Shown here piece after piece: positions 41,674-50,720 of a DNA stretch of 56,092 nucleotides. Made by a program: the position numbers and the translations under genes. Source of the DNA: Gammaproteobacteria bacterium (GTDB lineage: Bacteria; Pseudomonadota; Gammaproteobacteria; Steroidobacterales; Steroidobacteraceae); the NCBI GenBank assembly GCA_025357835.1, contig JANYLM010000137.1, positions 1 through 56,092 on the forward strand. Reading direction: 5' to 3'. The notes below the pieces were generated by a model. It was not told the DNA's origin. It was given only the letters and a program-made list of their open reading frames with translations, and made no database searches. How positions within the stretch are numbered: position 1 is the stretch's first letter; the number at the start of each line of letters is the position of its first letter.

Positions 41674-42585
41674 TCAACCGCTGCGTTGGCGGCGCCGAGC
41701 CCGGGGATGGGAAGCCTCGTAGACCGTGGCCAGATGCTGGAAATCCAGGTGAGTGTAGATCTGGGTGCTCCCGATATCGGCGTGGCCCAGCAATTCCTGC
41801 ACTCCGCGCAAGTCGCCGCTGGACTCAAGCAGATGAGTGGCAAAGGAGTGGCGGAACATATGCGGATGGACGTGTATGCCGATGCCCTGGCGGCGGCCCC
41901 ATGCGCCCACCCGTAGTTGTACGGCCCGTGCCGACAGCGGCCGGCCGTTCCGCCCCACGAAGAGCGCGTCCACCCCGGTCTTGATCAATCCAGCGCGCTC
42001 TTGCAGCCATCGCTTCAAGGCGTCGACGGCATGGCGGCCGACGGGCACGATGCGAGTCTTGCTGCCCTTGCCCAGTACACGCACGGTGCGATCCGCCAAG
42101 TCGACCGAGGCCACGCTCAAGCCGACGAGTTCGGCCAGGCGCAGTCCGGAGGAGTAGAACAATTCCATGATGGCCTTGTCGCGGGCGGATAAGCTGTCAT
42201 CGACCCGAAACGCCAGAAGCCGGCCCATAAGATCGGCGTCCAGAGTATCCGGCAACAGTTTCTTGGTTTTGGGCGCACGCACATCCAGCGCCGGATTGCG
42301 CGCCCCATGGCCCTCACGCATGAGGAATTCGTAAAAAGTTCGCGCCGCCGACAGCCGCCGCTGGACGCTGCGCGGGCTCAAGCCTCCGCCATGCTGGGCG
42401 GCGGCGAACGCCCTCATCGCGGAATTATCGAGCGCGGCCCATTCCTTGAATTTCCGCTTTGCGCCGAACTGCGCCAAAGCGAGCAAATCCTGCCGATAGG
42501 CCGCAATGGTGTGTGCGCTCATGCGCCGCTCGTGCGCGAGGTGCGATAAAAATCGATCCATCCATTCGCGCTCGCCCAGATCCAT
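41674..42585 (-). CDS. xerC: Tyrosine recombinase XerC
   Basis: A 303-residue tyrosine recombinase that, with XerD, resolves chromosome dimers at dif. The N-terminal core-binding domain is at about 5-95 and the catalytic domain at about 115-290, with the Arg in SGLRLAEL, the HxxR motif [12 protein letters not shown], the His in [15 protein letters not shown] and the nucleophile Tyr in that last segment. All five or six catalytic residues are present. It lies between DUF484 (11 bases upstream) and hslV, part of the dapF-DUF484-xerC order known from gammaproteobacteria. It is not linked to the integron integrase at 52.8 kb. Confidence 0.95.
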   Translation of the reverse strand: MDLGEREWMDRFLSHLAHERRMSAHTIAAYRQDLLALAQFGAKRKFKEWAALDNSAMRAFAAAQHGGGLSPRSVQRRLSAARTFYEFLMREGHGARNPALDVRAPKTKKLLPDTLDADLMGRLLAFRVDDSLSARDKAIMELFYSSGLRLAELVGLSVASVDLADRTVRVLGKGSKTRIVPVGRHAVDALKRWLQERAGLIKTGVDALFVGRNGRPLSARAVQLRVGAWGRRQGIGIHVHPHMFRHSFATHLLESSGDLRGVQELLGHADIGSTQIYTHLDFQHLATVYEASHPRARRRQRSG

Positions 42586-42596
42586 TGCAGGAGGCT

Positions 42597-43304
42597 CTAG
42601 CGCATGAGCGCGTAAGTCACGAGCTCGCCAATGCGGGACAAAAATTCCGTGCTCATGGCGGGGTGGAAACGCTCCGCGTCGCTGGCGCCGATGGCCAGAA
42701 TTCCCAACTCGCCCTTGGGACCCAAGGGGGTGAGGGCCACCGAGCCGATCTCAACCGAGTCCTTGCCGAATAGATAATCGCGCTGCCCATCGCGGACCTG
42801 GCCGCAACGGGGCTTGCCGGATTGCAGCAGCGACTCAAAACTCTTGATGTCGGTGGCGGCGGGATCGCCGTAGCGCAGGAATCGGCCGGCTTCGGGCTCC
42901 AAGGAGCGCGCCTGCTCCAGGAACAGCACCAGCACCGAATGCATGGCGTCGAAATCCTCGCGCAGCGAGGTTTCTACGGCATTGATGGTCTCCAACATCG
43001 TGTGCGAGCGAATCAAACGCTGACTCAGGCGGTGAATGCGTTCAGCGAGCGCATCATTCGCACGGGCCACGTCGACGAGTTCCTTGAGCTTGCGCTCCAG
43101 CGAGTGGTTGCGCTCGCGCAGGACTTCGACCTGGCGCTCGACCAGACTCACCGTGGCGCCCATGTCGCGCAGATGCGGCAGGCGTAATTTAGTGAATAGC
43201 GGAGAATTGCGCTCGAAGAAATCCGGATAGGTCTGCAGATATTCCGCGACACTGGCGTCGTCGAGACTCCCCTGCTTGATCCCGCGCGCCTGACTGGTTG
43301 TCAT
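42597..43304 (-). CDS. DUF484 (GAF-like) family protein
   Basis: A 235-residue soluble protein with an N-terminal helix pair (VAEYLQTYPDFFERNSPL), a coiled coil at about 55-100 (LRERNHSLERKLKELVDVAR) and a GAF-like C-terminal domain at about 110-230 (GPKGELGILAIGASDAERFHP). DUF484 proteins typically sit between dapF and xerC, as here; the function is unknown. It starts 23 bases after the dapF stop. Confidence 0.92.
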   Translation of the reverse strand: MTTSQARGIKQGSLDDASVAEYLQTYPDFFERNSPLFTKLRLPHLRDMGATVSLVERQVEVLRERNHSLERKLKELVDVARANDALAERIHRLSQRLIRSHTMLETINAVETSLREDFDAMHSVLVLFLEQARSLEPEAGRFLRYGDPAATDIKSFESLLQSGKPRCGQVRDGQRDYLFGKDSVEIGSVALTPLGPKGELGILAIGASDAERFHPAMSTEFLSRIGELVTYALMR

Positions 43305-43327
43305 TTTTTCAGCTCCCTAAAGTCTCG

Positions 43328-44176
43328 TTAAATATCGATCGATCCGGTAAACACCGTAGTCGCCGGGCCTGTGAGCCACAACTGTTTAGCCGTCGCCGGC
43401 CAACAAACCCCGGCGGTTCCGCCCGGCAAGTCGACTCGCACATCCTCATTCAGCAGCCCCTGTCGCCGGCCGACGGCGACTGCGGCACAGGCCCCCGTGC
43501 CGCAGGCCAAGGTCTCACCTGCCCCGCGTTCATATACCCGTAATCGAATGTGGTCGCGGCTCACGATTTGCATGAATCCCACATTGGCGCGCTTCGGAAA
43601 GCGCGGATGATGCTCGATACTAGGCCCAAACCGTTCGACCGGCGCGGTTTTCACGTCGGACACGCGCAGTACCACATGCGGATTGCCCATGGAGACAGCG
43701 CCCACCTCGACGTCGGTACCGTCGACCTGCAGCGAATAGCTGAGCGCCTCGGTCAATGCACCCATGTCTTCGGCCGCGGCCATGGGCAGGGCGCGCGGAT
43801 CGAAGTTGGGCACGCCCATGTCCACCGACACCAAGCCATCCTCGCGGACATGCGCATGCACCGTCCCCCCTAAACTACCCATCACGAGGTTGCGGCCCAA
43901 TTGCGGCGCGCGCGCATGCAGCAGAGCCGCGATGCAGCGGGCGCCATTGCCGCATTGCTCAACCTCGGTGCCGTCAGAATTGAAGATCCGATAGAACACG
44001 CGGCTTGCAGCATCACGGGGAGATTCCAACATCAACGCCTGATCGAAGCCGACGCCGGTATGCCGGTCGGCGAGAGCGCGCAGCCTGGTGGAGTTTATGT
44101 GAGTGTCGTCGGCAGGAGCGTCGAATACCAGGAAATCGTTGCCTAGCCCCTGCATCTTCAAAAACTCGATGCGCAT
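43328..44176 (-). CDS. dapF: Diaminopimelate epimerase
   Basis: Converts LL- to meso-diaminopimelate for lysine and peptidoglycan. The 282-residue protein has the MQGLGNDFLVFD start, the first catalytic Cys in VEQCGNGARC and the second in TLACGTGACAA, plus MGNPHVVLRV. ATG 44176 gives the conserved N-terminus (MRIEFLKMQGLGNDF); the extension to 44203 is not needed. It is first in the dapF-DUF484-xerC-hslV-hslU series and divergent from the ParA gene. Confidence 0.96.
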   Translation of the reverse strand: MRIEFLKMQGLGNDFLVFDAPADDTHINSTRLRALADRHTGVGFDQALMLESPRDAASRVFYRIFNSDGTEVEQCGNGARCIAALLHARAPQLGRNLVMGSLGGTVHAHVREDGLVSVDMGVPNFDPRALPMAAAEDMGALTEALSYSLQVDGTDVEVGAVSMGNPHVVLRVSDVKTAPVERFGPSIEHHPRFPKRANVGFMQIVSRDHIRLRVYERGAGETLACGTGACAAVAVGRRQGLLNEDVRVDLPGGTAGVCWPATAKQLWLTGPATTVFTGSIDI

Positions 44177-44275
44177 GGCTTCAGAGCATAGCCGATGCGC
44201 CAATTTGTCGCGAGCAGGGGTTGCGCAATTTAGCCCCGAGTTCTACCTTACTGAAAATAACAAAGTCGGGGAACT

Positions 44276-44914
44276 ATGCGCCACGTAATGGTTTTAAATG
44301 CGAAGGGCGGATGCGGAAAAAGCACTTTGGCGACGAATATCGCCGTGTTTTTTGCTCGAGATGGCCACCAAGTGTGCATCGCCGACTATGACCCGCAACG
44401 CTCCAGTCTCGATTGGCTGGCGCAACGCCCGGCCGATCTGCCTGCTATCAGCGGTGTCGCCGCGTACCAGGATGGCCTGCGCAATGTGGCGCGCAACACT
44501 GAAATCCTGGTGATCGACGCGCCGGCTCGCGTCCACGGCACCGAGCTCAATGAGCTGGTGCGCCGTGCCGAGACCATCATCGTTCCCGTGCTGCCTTCCA
44601 GTATTGACATTAAGGCCTGCGGGCGCTTCATGGCGGAGTTGCTCGAAATCGGCAAGGTGTCGCGCAAGCAGGCGCGGCTGGCCGTCATCGCCAACCGCGT
44701 GCGTGAATACACGCTTATCTACGAAGAATTGGATCAGTATCTGACCAAGCTCAAAGTTCCCTACCTGGGGAGCCTGCGCGAGGCGCAGAATTACGTGCGC
44801 GCCTATGCGCGCGGCATGGGTGTGCTGGAACTGCCCGAGTATCTCGCCTGGCCGGATTGGAAGCAGTGGGAGCCGCTGGGCGAATGGCTGGATAGCAAGC
44901 GCAGCCAGCCCTAG
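44276..44914 (+). CDS. ParA/MinD-family ATPase, orphan
   Basis: A 212-residue ParA-type ATPase with the deviant Walker A KGGCGKST, the DYDPQRSS switch region and a Walker B strand ILVIDAPARVHG. There is no ParB, no parS-like repeats and no plasmid genes near it. Orphan ParA proteins of this length place other cargoes (for example chemosensory arrays or polar complexes), but the cargo here is not evident. It is divergent from dapF; the reductase gene follows after 87 bases. Confidence 0.88.
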   Translation: MRHVMVLNAKGGCGKSTLATNIAVFFARDGHQVCIADYDPQRSSLDWLAQRPADLPAISGVAAYQDGLRNVARNTEILVIDAPARVHGTELNELVRRAETIIVPVLPSSIDIKACGRFMAELLEIGKVSRKQARLAVIANRVREYTLIYEELDQYLTKLKVPYLGSLREAQNYVRAYARGMGVLELPEYLAWPDWKQWEPLGEWLDSKRSQP

Positions 44915-45001
44915 ACCCAAAAAGGCTGGCACGGCAACGATCGATGCCCCAGTGCCGGACGGGTAGCGATCCCATCCTACGGACTTCGCTCAGGAAGCCT
45001 C

Positions 45002-46054
45002 TTGCGTATCAGACTAGCCAAATCCAATACCACCTTCGGCGTTGCCCCGGAGCAATCGCTGCTCGACGCGGCGCTCGCCGCCTCCTTGAATTTGCCGCAC
45101 AGCTGCAAGAGTGGCAATTGCGGGTCCTGCCGCGCCCGCCTGCTGCAGGGTGAGATTTACTACCCCAGTGGTCCGCCGCTGGGATTATCCGAGAGCGAAG
45201 TCGCCGAGGGTTTGGTGCTACTGTGTCAGGCGCGGGCGCGCAGCGACCTGTCCATCGAGACCTTCGACGTCACCACGCCCGAACGGACCTTCATTAAACG
45301 ATTGCCGGCGCGCATAGAGCGCGCGCTGCCCCTATCGCACGACGTCATCGGCCTGTGCCTGCGACTCCCCGCGGCCGAAACTTTCCGTTTCGAGGCTGGC
45401 CAGTACATCGACATCATGCTATCCGGCGGCCGGCGCCGCAGTTTTTCGGTCGCCTCGCCGCCGAATGATTCGCGATTGCTGGAACTGCATGTGCGGCGGG
45501 TCGCCGGTGGCGAATTCTCAGCGCCGCTGTTCGATGAGAGCACGCTAAGCTCGCTGCTCACCATTGAAGGCCCGCTGGGCCAGTTCGCGTACCGACCCGG
45601 CACGGCGCCCATGCTGCTGGTGGGCGGCGGCACGGGCCTTGCGCCGCTGCTCAGCATACTGCGGCATGTGATCGATAACGGCATGGAGCGCGACATGCGG
45701 CTTTACTGGGGAGTGCGCAGCGAGCGTGATTTGTATGCGCACGCGCTACTTCAGGAACTCGCCTGCCGCGCTGTGCGTGGCGGCGTCGCGCAATTGCGCT
45801 ACGTGCCGGTACTGTCGGAGCCCTCGCCGCAATGGCGGGGCTCGCGCGGCTGGGTGCATGAAGCGGTGCTGCAGGACATCCATGACATGGAAAAATACGA
45901 CGTGTATGCCGCCGGGCCACCGGCCATGATAGCGGCGGTACGGCGTGAATTCGGCCTGCGCGGAGTCGCCGCGAACCGGCTGTTTTTCGATTCCTTCGAT
46001 TACGCGCCGGATGCGCTCGCACGCCAACCCACCAGCGCCGCAACCAAATCCTGA
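45002..46054 (+). CDS. Plant-type ferredoxin-fused NAD(P)H oxidoreductase
   Basis: A 350-residue iron-sulfur flavoprotein. The N-terminal 2Fe-2S domain has the Cys set in SCKSGNCGSCRARLL with a later Cys in LLCQA; the FAD domain has RRSFSVASPP near residue 150; and the NAD domain has GGGTGLAPLLS and CYxxGPP-like AAGPPAMIAAV. It looks like the CDP-6-deoxy-glucoseen reductase / phenol hydroxylase reductase group; the electron acceptor is unknown. The start is TTG at 45002 with AGGA upstream; no ATG fits the conserved N-terminus. Its last 55 bases overlap the convergent hemD gene. Confidence 0.88.
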   Translation: MRIRLAKSNTTFGVAPEQSLLDAALAASLNLPHSCKSGNCGSCRARLLQGEIYYPSGPPLGLSESEVAEGLVLLCQARARSDLSIETFDVTTPERTFIKRLPARIERALPLSHDVIGLCLRLPAAETFRFEAGQYIDIMLSGGRRRSFSVASPPNDSRLLELHVRRVAGGEFSAPLFDESTLSSLLTIEGPLGQFAYRPGTAPMLLVGGGTGLAPLLSILRHVIDNGMERDMRLYWGVRSERDLYAHALLQELACRAVRGGVAQLRYVPVLSEPSPQWRGSRGWVHEAVLQDIHDMEKYDVYAAGPPAMIAAVRREFGLRGVAANRLFFDSFDYAPDALARQPTSAATKS

Positions 46055-46779
46055 TCTTCGGCCGACGCCGCCTGCAACAGCGGCGCGGAGAGTCCCCGCT
46101 CGCGCACGCCCGCCGCAACGCGCTCGCCGGGCACCAGCCAGTGCACGCGCTCGAATTCCCCGCGCAGCGCAGGAGTCGCGATTGCCAGCAAGTTGCCGGC
46201 AATTTCCAAACTGGTTGCGGTGATCACCTGCACCGCACCGGCGCTGAAGCTGTCCTGCAGCGCCTCGAGAACTGCGCGACTCGGAGTCGCCGGCGCACGT
46301 TGATACACGTCGGCCGCCACCACCGCTGCGCCGCGCGCTGTCAGTTCCTGCTGCAGAAACGGCCGGCCGCCACTGCCCTTGATGATCAGTATTCGACGGC
46401 CGGCCGGATGTTCCAGCCTGGGATGTCGGAGCAGGCTCTCTGAGTCGAAGGTTGCATTGGGCTGCGCCGCCACCCGGTAGCCGGCTTGATTGAGCGCACG
46501 GGCCGTAGCGGGACCCATGGCCGCCAGCGTCAGATCACGTCGGCTGTCGAGCAGCGGGGCGCCGAAGCGCACGGCGTTGGTGCTGGTGAAAATGATGACG
46601 TCGAAATCCCCGAGAGCGCCGACTCGCGCCGCCGTATCGCGCCGATTGCCGATGGCAGTGATTTCAACGGCCGGCAGGCGCAGGGTGCTCGCGCCTTGCT
46701 TTTCCAGCAGCCGGCACAGCGGCGTCGCCTGCTGCTCGGGCCGAGTGACTAGGACGCCGACGCCATGCAATGCGGACAT
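46000..46779 (-). CDS. hemD: Uroporphyrinogen-III synthase
   Basis: A 259-residue two-lobed enzyme closing hydroxymethylbilane to uroporphyrinogen III in haem synthesis. The sequence is weakly conserved, as usual for HemD; visible pieces are VLVTRPEQQATPL, FDVIIFTSTNAVRFG and VQVITATSLEIAGNL. It follows hemC by 4 bases on the same strand. The last 18 codons overlap the end of the convergent reductase gene; its natural C-terminus may be a little shorter. Confidence 0.9.
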   Translation of the reverse strand: MSALHGVGVLVTRPEQQATPLCRLLEKQGASTLRLPAVEITAIGNRRDTAARVGALGDFDVIIFTSTNAVRFGAPLLDSRRDLTLAAMGPATARALNQAGYRVAAQPNATFDSESLLRHPRLEHPAGRRILIIKGSGGRPFLQQELTARGAAVVAADVYQRAPATPSRAVLEALQDSFSAGAVQVITATSLEIAGNLLAIATPALRGEFERVHWLVPGERVAAGVRERGLSAPLLQAASAEDQDLVAALVGWRASASGA

Positions 46780-46783
46780 AGGG

Positions 46784-47722
46784 TCAGCCGGCGCGCAGGC
46801 GCTCGAGCAGAGGACCTGCGCCCGCGGCTAATATTCTCTCGGCTAGTTGCCGACCGAGAGCGGTGGGATCAGCGACGCCGCCCGACAGGGTATCGCGCAG
46901 CAACCGGGAGCCATCGGGTTCCGCCACCAGTCCGTCGAGGATCAAGCACTGTCCCTCGAGACGTGCATGGGCCGCGATGGGCGATTGGCAACTGCCGCCG
47001 AGCCGATGCGCGAATGCCCGCTCCGCGTCCACCGCAGTGCGCGTGGTCGGGTGGTTGAGCTCGGTCACGAGCCCCAGAGTGCGCGTATCGCCGGCGCGGC
47101 ACTCGATACCAATAGCTCCCTGCGCGACGGCCGGCAAGCACATCTTGGGATCGAGGCGCGCGCCGATGCGTGACTCAAGACCCAGCCGAATCAAGCCCGC
47201 GCAGGCCAGCACAATGGCATCCATGTCGCCGGCATCGAGCCGCCGCAACCGCGTATCTACATTGCCGCGCAAAGTCTCAATGCGCAAATCCGGACGCAGC
47301 GCCAGCAATTGCGCCTGCCGCCGCAGGCTCGAGGTGCCGACGCGAGCACCCGGCGGTAATTCCTCCAAGCGCTGGGGCGTAGCGGTTAACAAGGCATCCC
47401 GAGCGTCCGCACGTTCGAGCACCGCCGCGATGATGAGTCCCTCGGGCAGGTCGCCCGGCAAATCCTTCATGGAATGCACGGCGATATCGGCGCGCTGCTC
47501 TTCCAGGGCCACCTCAAGTTCTTTGATGAACAGACCCTTGCCGCCGATGGCGGCCAGCGGCCTATCCTGGATGCGGTCGCCCTGAGTCACCATGGGCACC
47601 AGCTCAACCTCGAGGTCAGCATGCGCCCGGCGCAGCAGGCTCGCGACATGCTCGGCCTGCCACAGAGCCAGCTGGCTCTTGCGGGTGGCGATTCGCAGCG
47701 GCGCAGCCTGCCTGGTGTTCAT
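46784..47722 (-). CDS. hemC: Hydroxymethylbilane synthase (porphobilinogen deaminase)
   Basis: A 312-residue enzyme assembling four porphobilinogens. Conserved segments are RIATRKSQLALWQ, MKDLPGDLP, VGTSSLRRQAQLLA, the cofactor-binding Cys in IGIECRAGD and RAFAHRLGGSCQ. The stop/start arrangement places hemC first, then hemD, both on minus. The hemC start overlaps the end of the dehydrogenase-like gene by 4 bases (ATGA). Confidence 0.96.
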   Translation of the reverse strand: MNTRQAAPLRIATRKSQLALWQAEHVASLLRRAHADLEVELVPMVTQGDRIQDRPLAAIGGKGLFIKELEVALEEQRADIAVHSMKDLPGDLPEGLIIAAVLERADARDALLTATPQRLEELPPGARVGTSSLRRQAQLLALRPDLRIETLRGNVDTRLRRLDAGDMDAIVLACAGLIRLGLESRIGARLDPKMCLPAVAQGAIGIECRAGDTRTLGLVTELNHPTTRTAVDAERAFAHRLGGSCQSPIAAHARLEGQCLILDGLVAEPDGSRLLRDTLSGGVADPTALGRQLAERILAAGAGPLLERLRAG

Positions 47723-48600
47723 GTGGGCTCGGGCTTGGCGGGAAACAGAGCGGACTTCAGCCGGTAAATGGACGAGATGTCCTCATCGCCGAAGCCCTGG
47801 ATGATCAACTGCGCATACTGCGCCAGAGTGGATTCCACCACCGGCAGTTGCGCGCCGCGCTGTGCCGCCATGTCGCGGCAGATACGCAAATCCTTGGCGT
47901 GCAGCCGCACGCGAAAACCCGCGGGAAAATTATTATGCGCCATGAACGGCGCGCGATTGACGAAGTACCAGCTCGAGCCCGCGCCCTTGCCCAAGAGTTC
48001 GATCAATCTATCCAGCGGCAGGCCTTCAGCGTGCGCAAAGGCCATGGCTTCGCCGACGGCCTGGATGATGCCCGCACACATGATTTGATTGGTGGCCTTG
48101 GCCGCTTGGCCGGCGCCGCTCGCACCCAGATAGGCGAGGTTTTTTCCCATGGCCTCCAAGATGGGCTGCGCGCGCGCGAATACCGGCTCATCGCCGCCCA
48201 CCATGATGGCAAGCGCCGCCGTGCGCGCACCTTCCACACCGCCGCTCACCGGAGAGTCGAGAAAGCCGACGCCGAGCGCATCGAGCTGGGCGTGCAACTG
48301 GCGCGCCGTGCCGGCGCCAACCGTGGAACAGTCCATCACAATCATGTTGGGATTCAATCCCGGCTCTAGACCCGCAACCACCTCGCGCAGATCATCGTCG
48401 GCGGACACACAGATCACCACGGCCTCGCAGTTCCCGGCAAGCTCGGCCAGGCTGGCGAAGGCGATGCAGTGCAGCTCCTGGGCGAGCGCGACGGCTTTGT
48501 CGGCGGTTCGATTCCACACGCCCGTGAGTAAACCCGCCCGGTGCAGACTACGCGCCATGTGCGCACCCATGGCACCCAATCCGACAAAACCTGTTTGCAT
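47719..48600 (-). CDS. NAD(P)-dependent beta-hydroxyacid dehydrogenase family protein
   Basis: A 293-residue protein of the 3-hydroxyisobutyrate/tartronate semialdehyde reductase family. The Rossmann motif is FVGLGAMGAHMARSL, the substrate site DSPVSGGVEGA, and the catalytic Lys lies in AAKATNQIM. The exact substrate cannot be read from the sequence. It overlaps hemC by 4 bases and so is probably co-transcribed with hemC-hemD, without an obvious pathway link. Confidence 0.9.
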   Translation of the reverse strand: MQTGFVGLGAMGAHMARSLHRAGLLTGVWNRTADKAVALAQELHCIAFASLAELAGNCEAVVICVSADDDLREVVAGLEPGLNPNMIVMDCSTVGAGTARQLHAQLDALGVGFLDSPVSGGVEGARTAALAIMVGGDEPVFARAQPILEAMGKNLAYLGASGAGQAAKATNQIMCAGIIQAVGEAMAFAHAEGLPLDRLIELLGKGAGSSWYFVNRAPFMAHNNFPAGFRVRLHAKDLRICRDMAAQRGAQLPVVESTLAQYAQLIIQGFGDEDISSIYRLKSALFPAKPEPT

Positions 48601-48687
48601 ACGCGATTCCCGCTCCTTTCCAGTGGAGGCGTAGCCTAAGGCTTTGCGCGGCGTGCGGCAAAGCGCGTGCGAAATCGGCTGTGTTAG

Positions 48688-48730
48688 CCCTCTGCGAGGG
48701 GCGGAGGGCAGGGCCTGAAGCTTAAGGCCC
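48688..48730. terminator. Two short hairpins downstream of the DUF4124 gene
   Basis: CCCTC/GAGGG (48688-48700, three-base loop) and GGGCCT/AGGCCC (48711-48730) lie between the end of the DUF4124 gene and the start of the dehydrogenase-like gene. They are plausible transcription stops on minus, but without a T-run. Confidence 0.4.
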
Positions 48731-48735
48731 GAGTC

Positions 48736-49191
48736 TCAAGTCGGGCTGTTGCAGACGGCGTCAATTTCGCGTTTGGCATTCACGCGTTCAGAATCGATTT
48801 CCTCGGATGTCAAATACTGACGCTCGCCATCCGCGCCAGTTTTGAACAGACGCCGGCCCTCGATCAACTTCGTGTAGCGATCCTGCGCGTCGGCACATTG
48901 CTTCTGGCGGGTATGTTCCACATCGTCCAATACCGCTTTCTTGGCGGCGGCGGCATCCTCTTGATTTGGTTGATCTCGGTTGGTGGCTCTCAAGGCTGTC
49001 GATTCGGGCGCTCTCACGGGCGCTGGACGGGCCGCATGAGTGCCCAGCAATTCCACCACTTCGGCGTGCACGCCATCCGGAGGCCGGTCACCGTATTGCA
49101 CCTTACCCTGAGCATCGACCCACTTATAGACCACCGCTCCGGCCATGCCCGACCAGGCGACTAGGGCCGCGAACAACATCAGGCGTTTCAT
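48736..49191 (-). CDS. DUF4124 domain exported protein
   Basis: A 151-residue protein with a cleavable signal peptide (about 1-19, MKRLMLFAALVAWSGMAGA) followed by the DUF4124 N-terminal unit (VVYKWVDAQGKVQYGDRPPDG, described in part) and a charged helical C-terminus (KQCADAQDRYTKLIEGRRLF). DUF4124 proteins are periplasmic and of unknown function. It is monocistronic by spacing (38 bases from the PII gene, 135 from the dehydrogenase-like gene). Confidence 0.85.
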   Translation of the reverse strand: MKRLMLFAALVAWSGMAGAVVYKWVDAQGKVQYGDRPPDGVHAEVVELLGTHAARPAPVRAPESTALRATNRDQPNQEDAAAAKKAVLDDVEHTRQKQCADAQDRYTKLIEGRRLFKTGADGERQYLTSEEIDSERVNAKREIDAVCNSPT

Positions 49192-49229
49192 TGTTCGATC
49201 CTCGCTTGCAAACTACATCTCCCCAGATT

Positions 49230-50324
<1,095 letters not shown>

Positions 50325-50440
50325 CTAAGGGGTGTTGAATCAATGAGTTGCGCTAGCCGATGCGGCGTGATGCACCGACATGGCGCGACCGGCGCAAGAC
50401 GCGGCTTTACCGGAGTGCGACGGCCGTGCAAATTCAGGAG

Positions 50441-50704
50441 ATGAACATGAGTTTTATGAATTCGAGCGGACTTGATGAATTGGCTCGTCGCCTGGCGGAT
50501 TCGGTACCCGAGTCCGTGCGGGGTTTCGGCCGCGATTTGGAGGGCAATTTCAAGGCCGTGCTGCAAGCCCAGCTCAGCAAACTCGATTTGGTCACCCGGC
50601 AGGAATTCGATGTGCAAGCAGCCATTCTGGAGCGAACCCAGGCCAACCTGACTGCCATGGAAGCGCGTCTGAAAGAGATCGAGGCCAAGTTCACGCAGCA
50701 GTAG
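50441..50704 (+). CDS. ubiK: UbiK/BMFP accessory factor (YqiC-like)
   Basis: An 87-residue protein of the membrane-fusogenic BMFP family: an N-terminal helical region (LDELARRLADSVPESVRGFG) and a C-terminal trimeric coiled coil (RQEFDVQAAILERTQANL, ARLKEIEAKF). UbiK helps the UbiJ complex in aerobic ubiquinone synthesis. The in-frame extension to 50360 is not conserved; ATG 50441 follows AGGAG at 7 bases. It is separated from ubiE-J-B by 12 kb, as is common. yifB follows after 16 bases. Confidence 0.9.
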   Translation: MNMSFMNSSGLDELARRLADSVPESVRGFGRDLEGNFKAVLQAQLSKLDLVTRQEFDVQAAILERTQANLTAMEARLKEIEAKFTQQ

Positions 50705-50720
50705 CCTCACGAAGAAGGCA

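Noticed and set aside
41674..42585. Phage or integron integrase
   Set aside because: The sequence and neighbours (dapF, DUF484, hslV) identify chromosomal XerC.
44221..44249. TTGCGC-N17-TACCTT as a promoter of the ParA gene
   Set aside because: Only three matches in each hexamer; not supportable.
44276..44914. Plasmid partition system
   Set aside because: Only a ParA is present; the flanks are chromosomal housekeeping genes.
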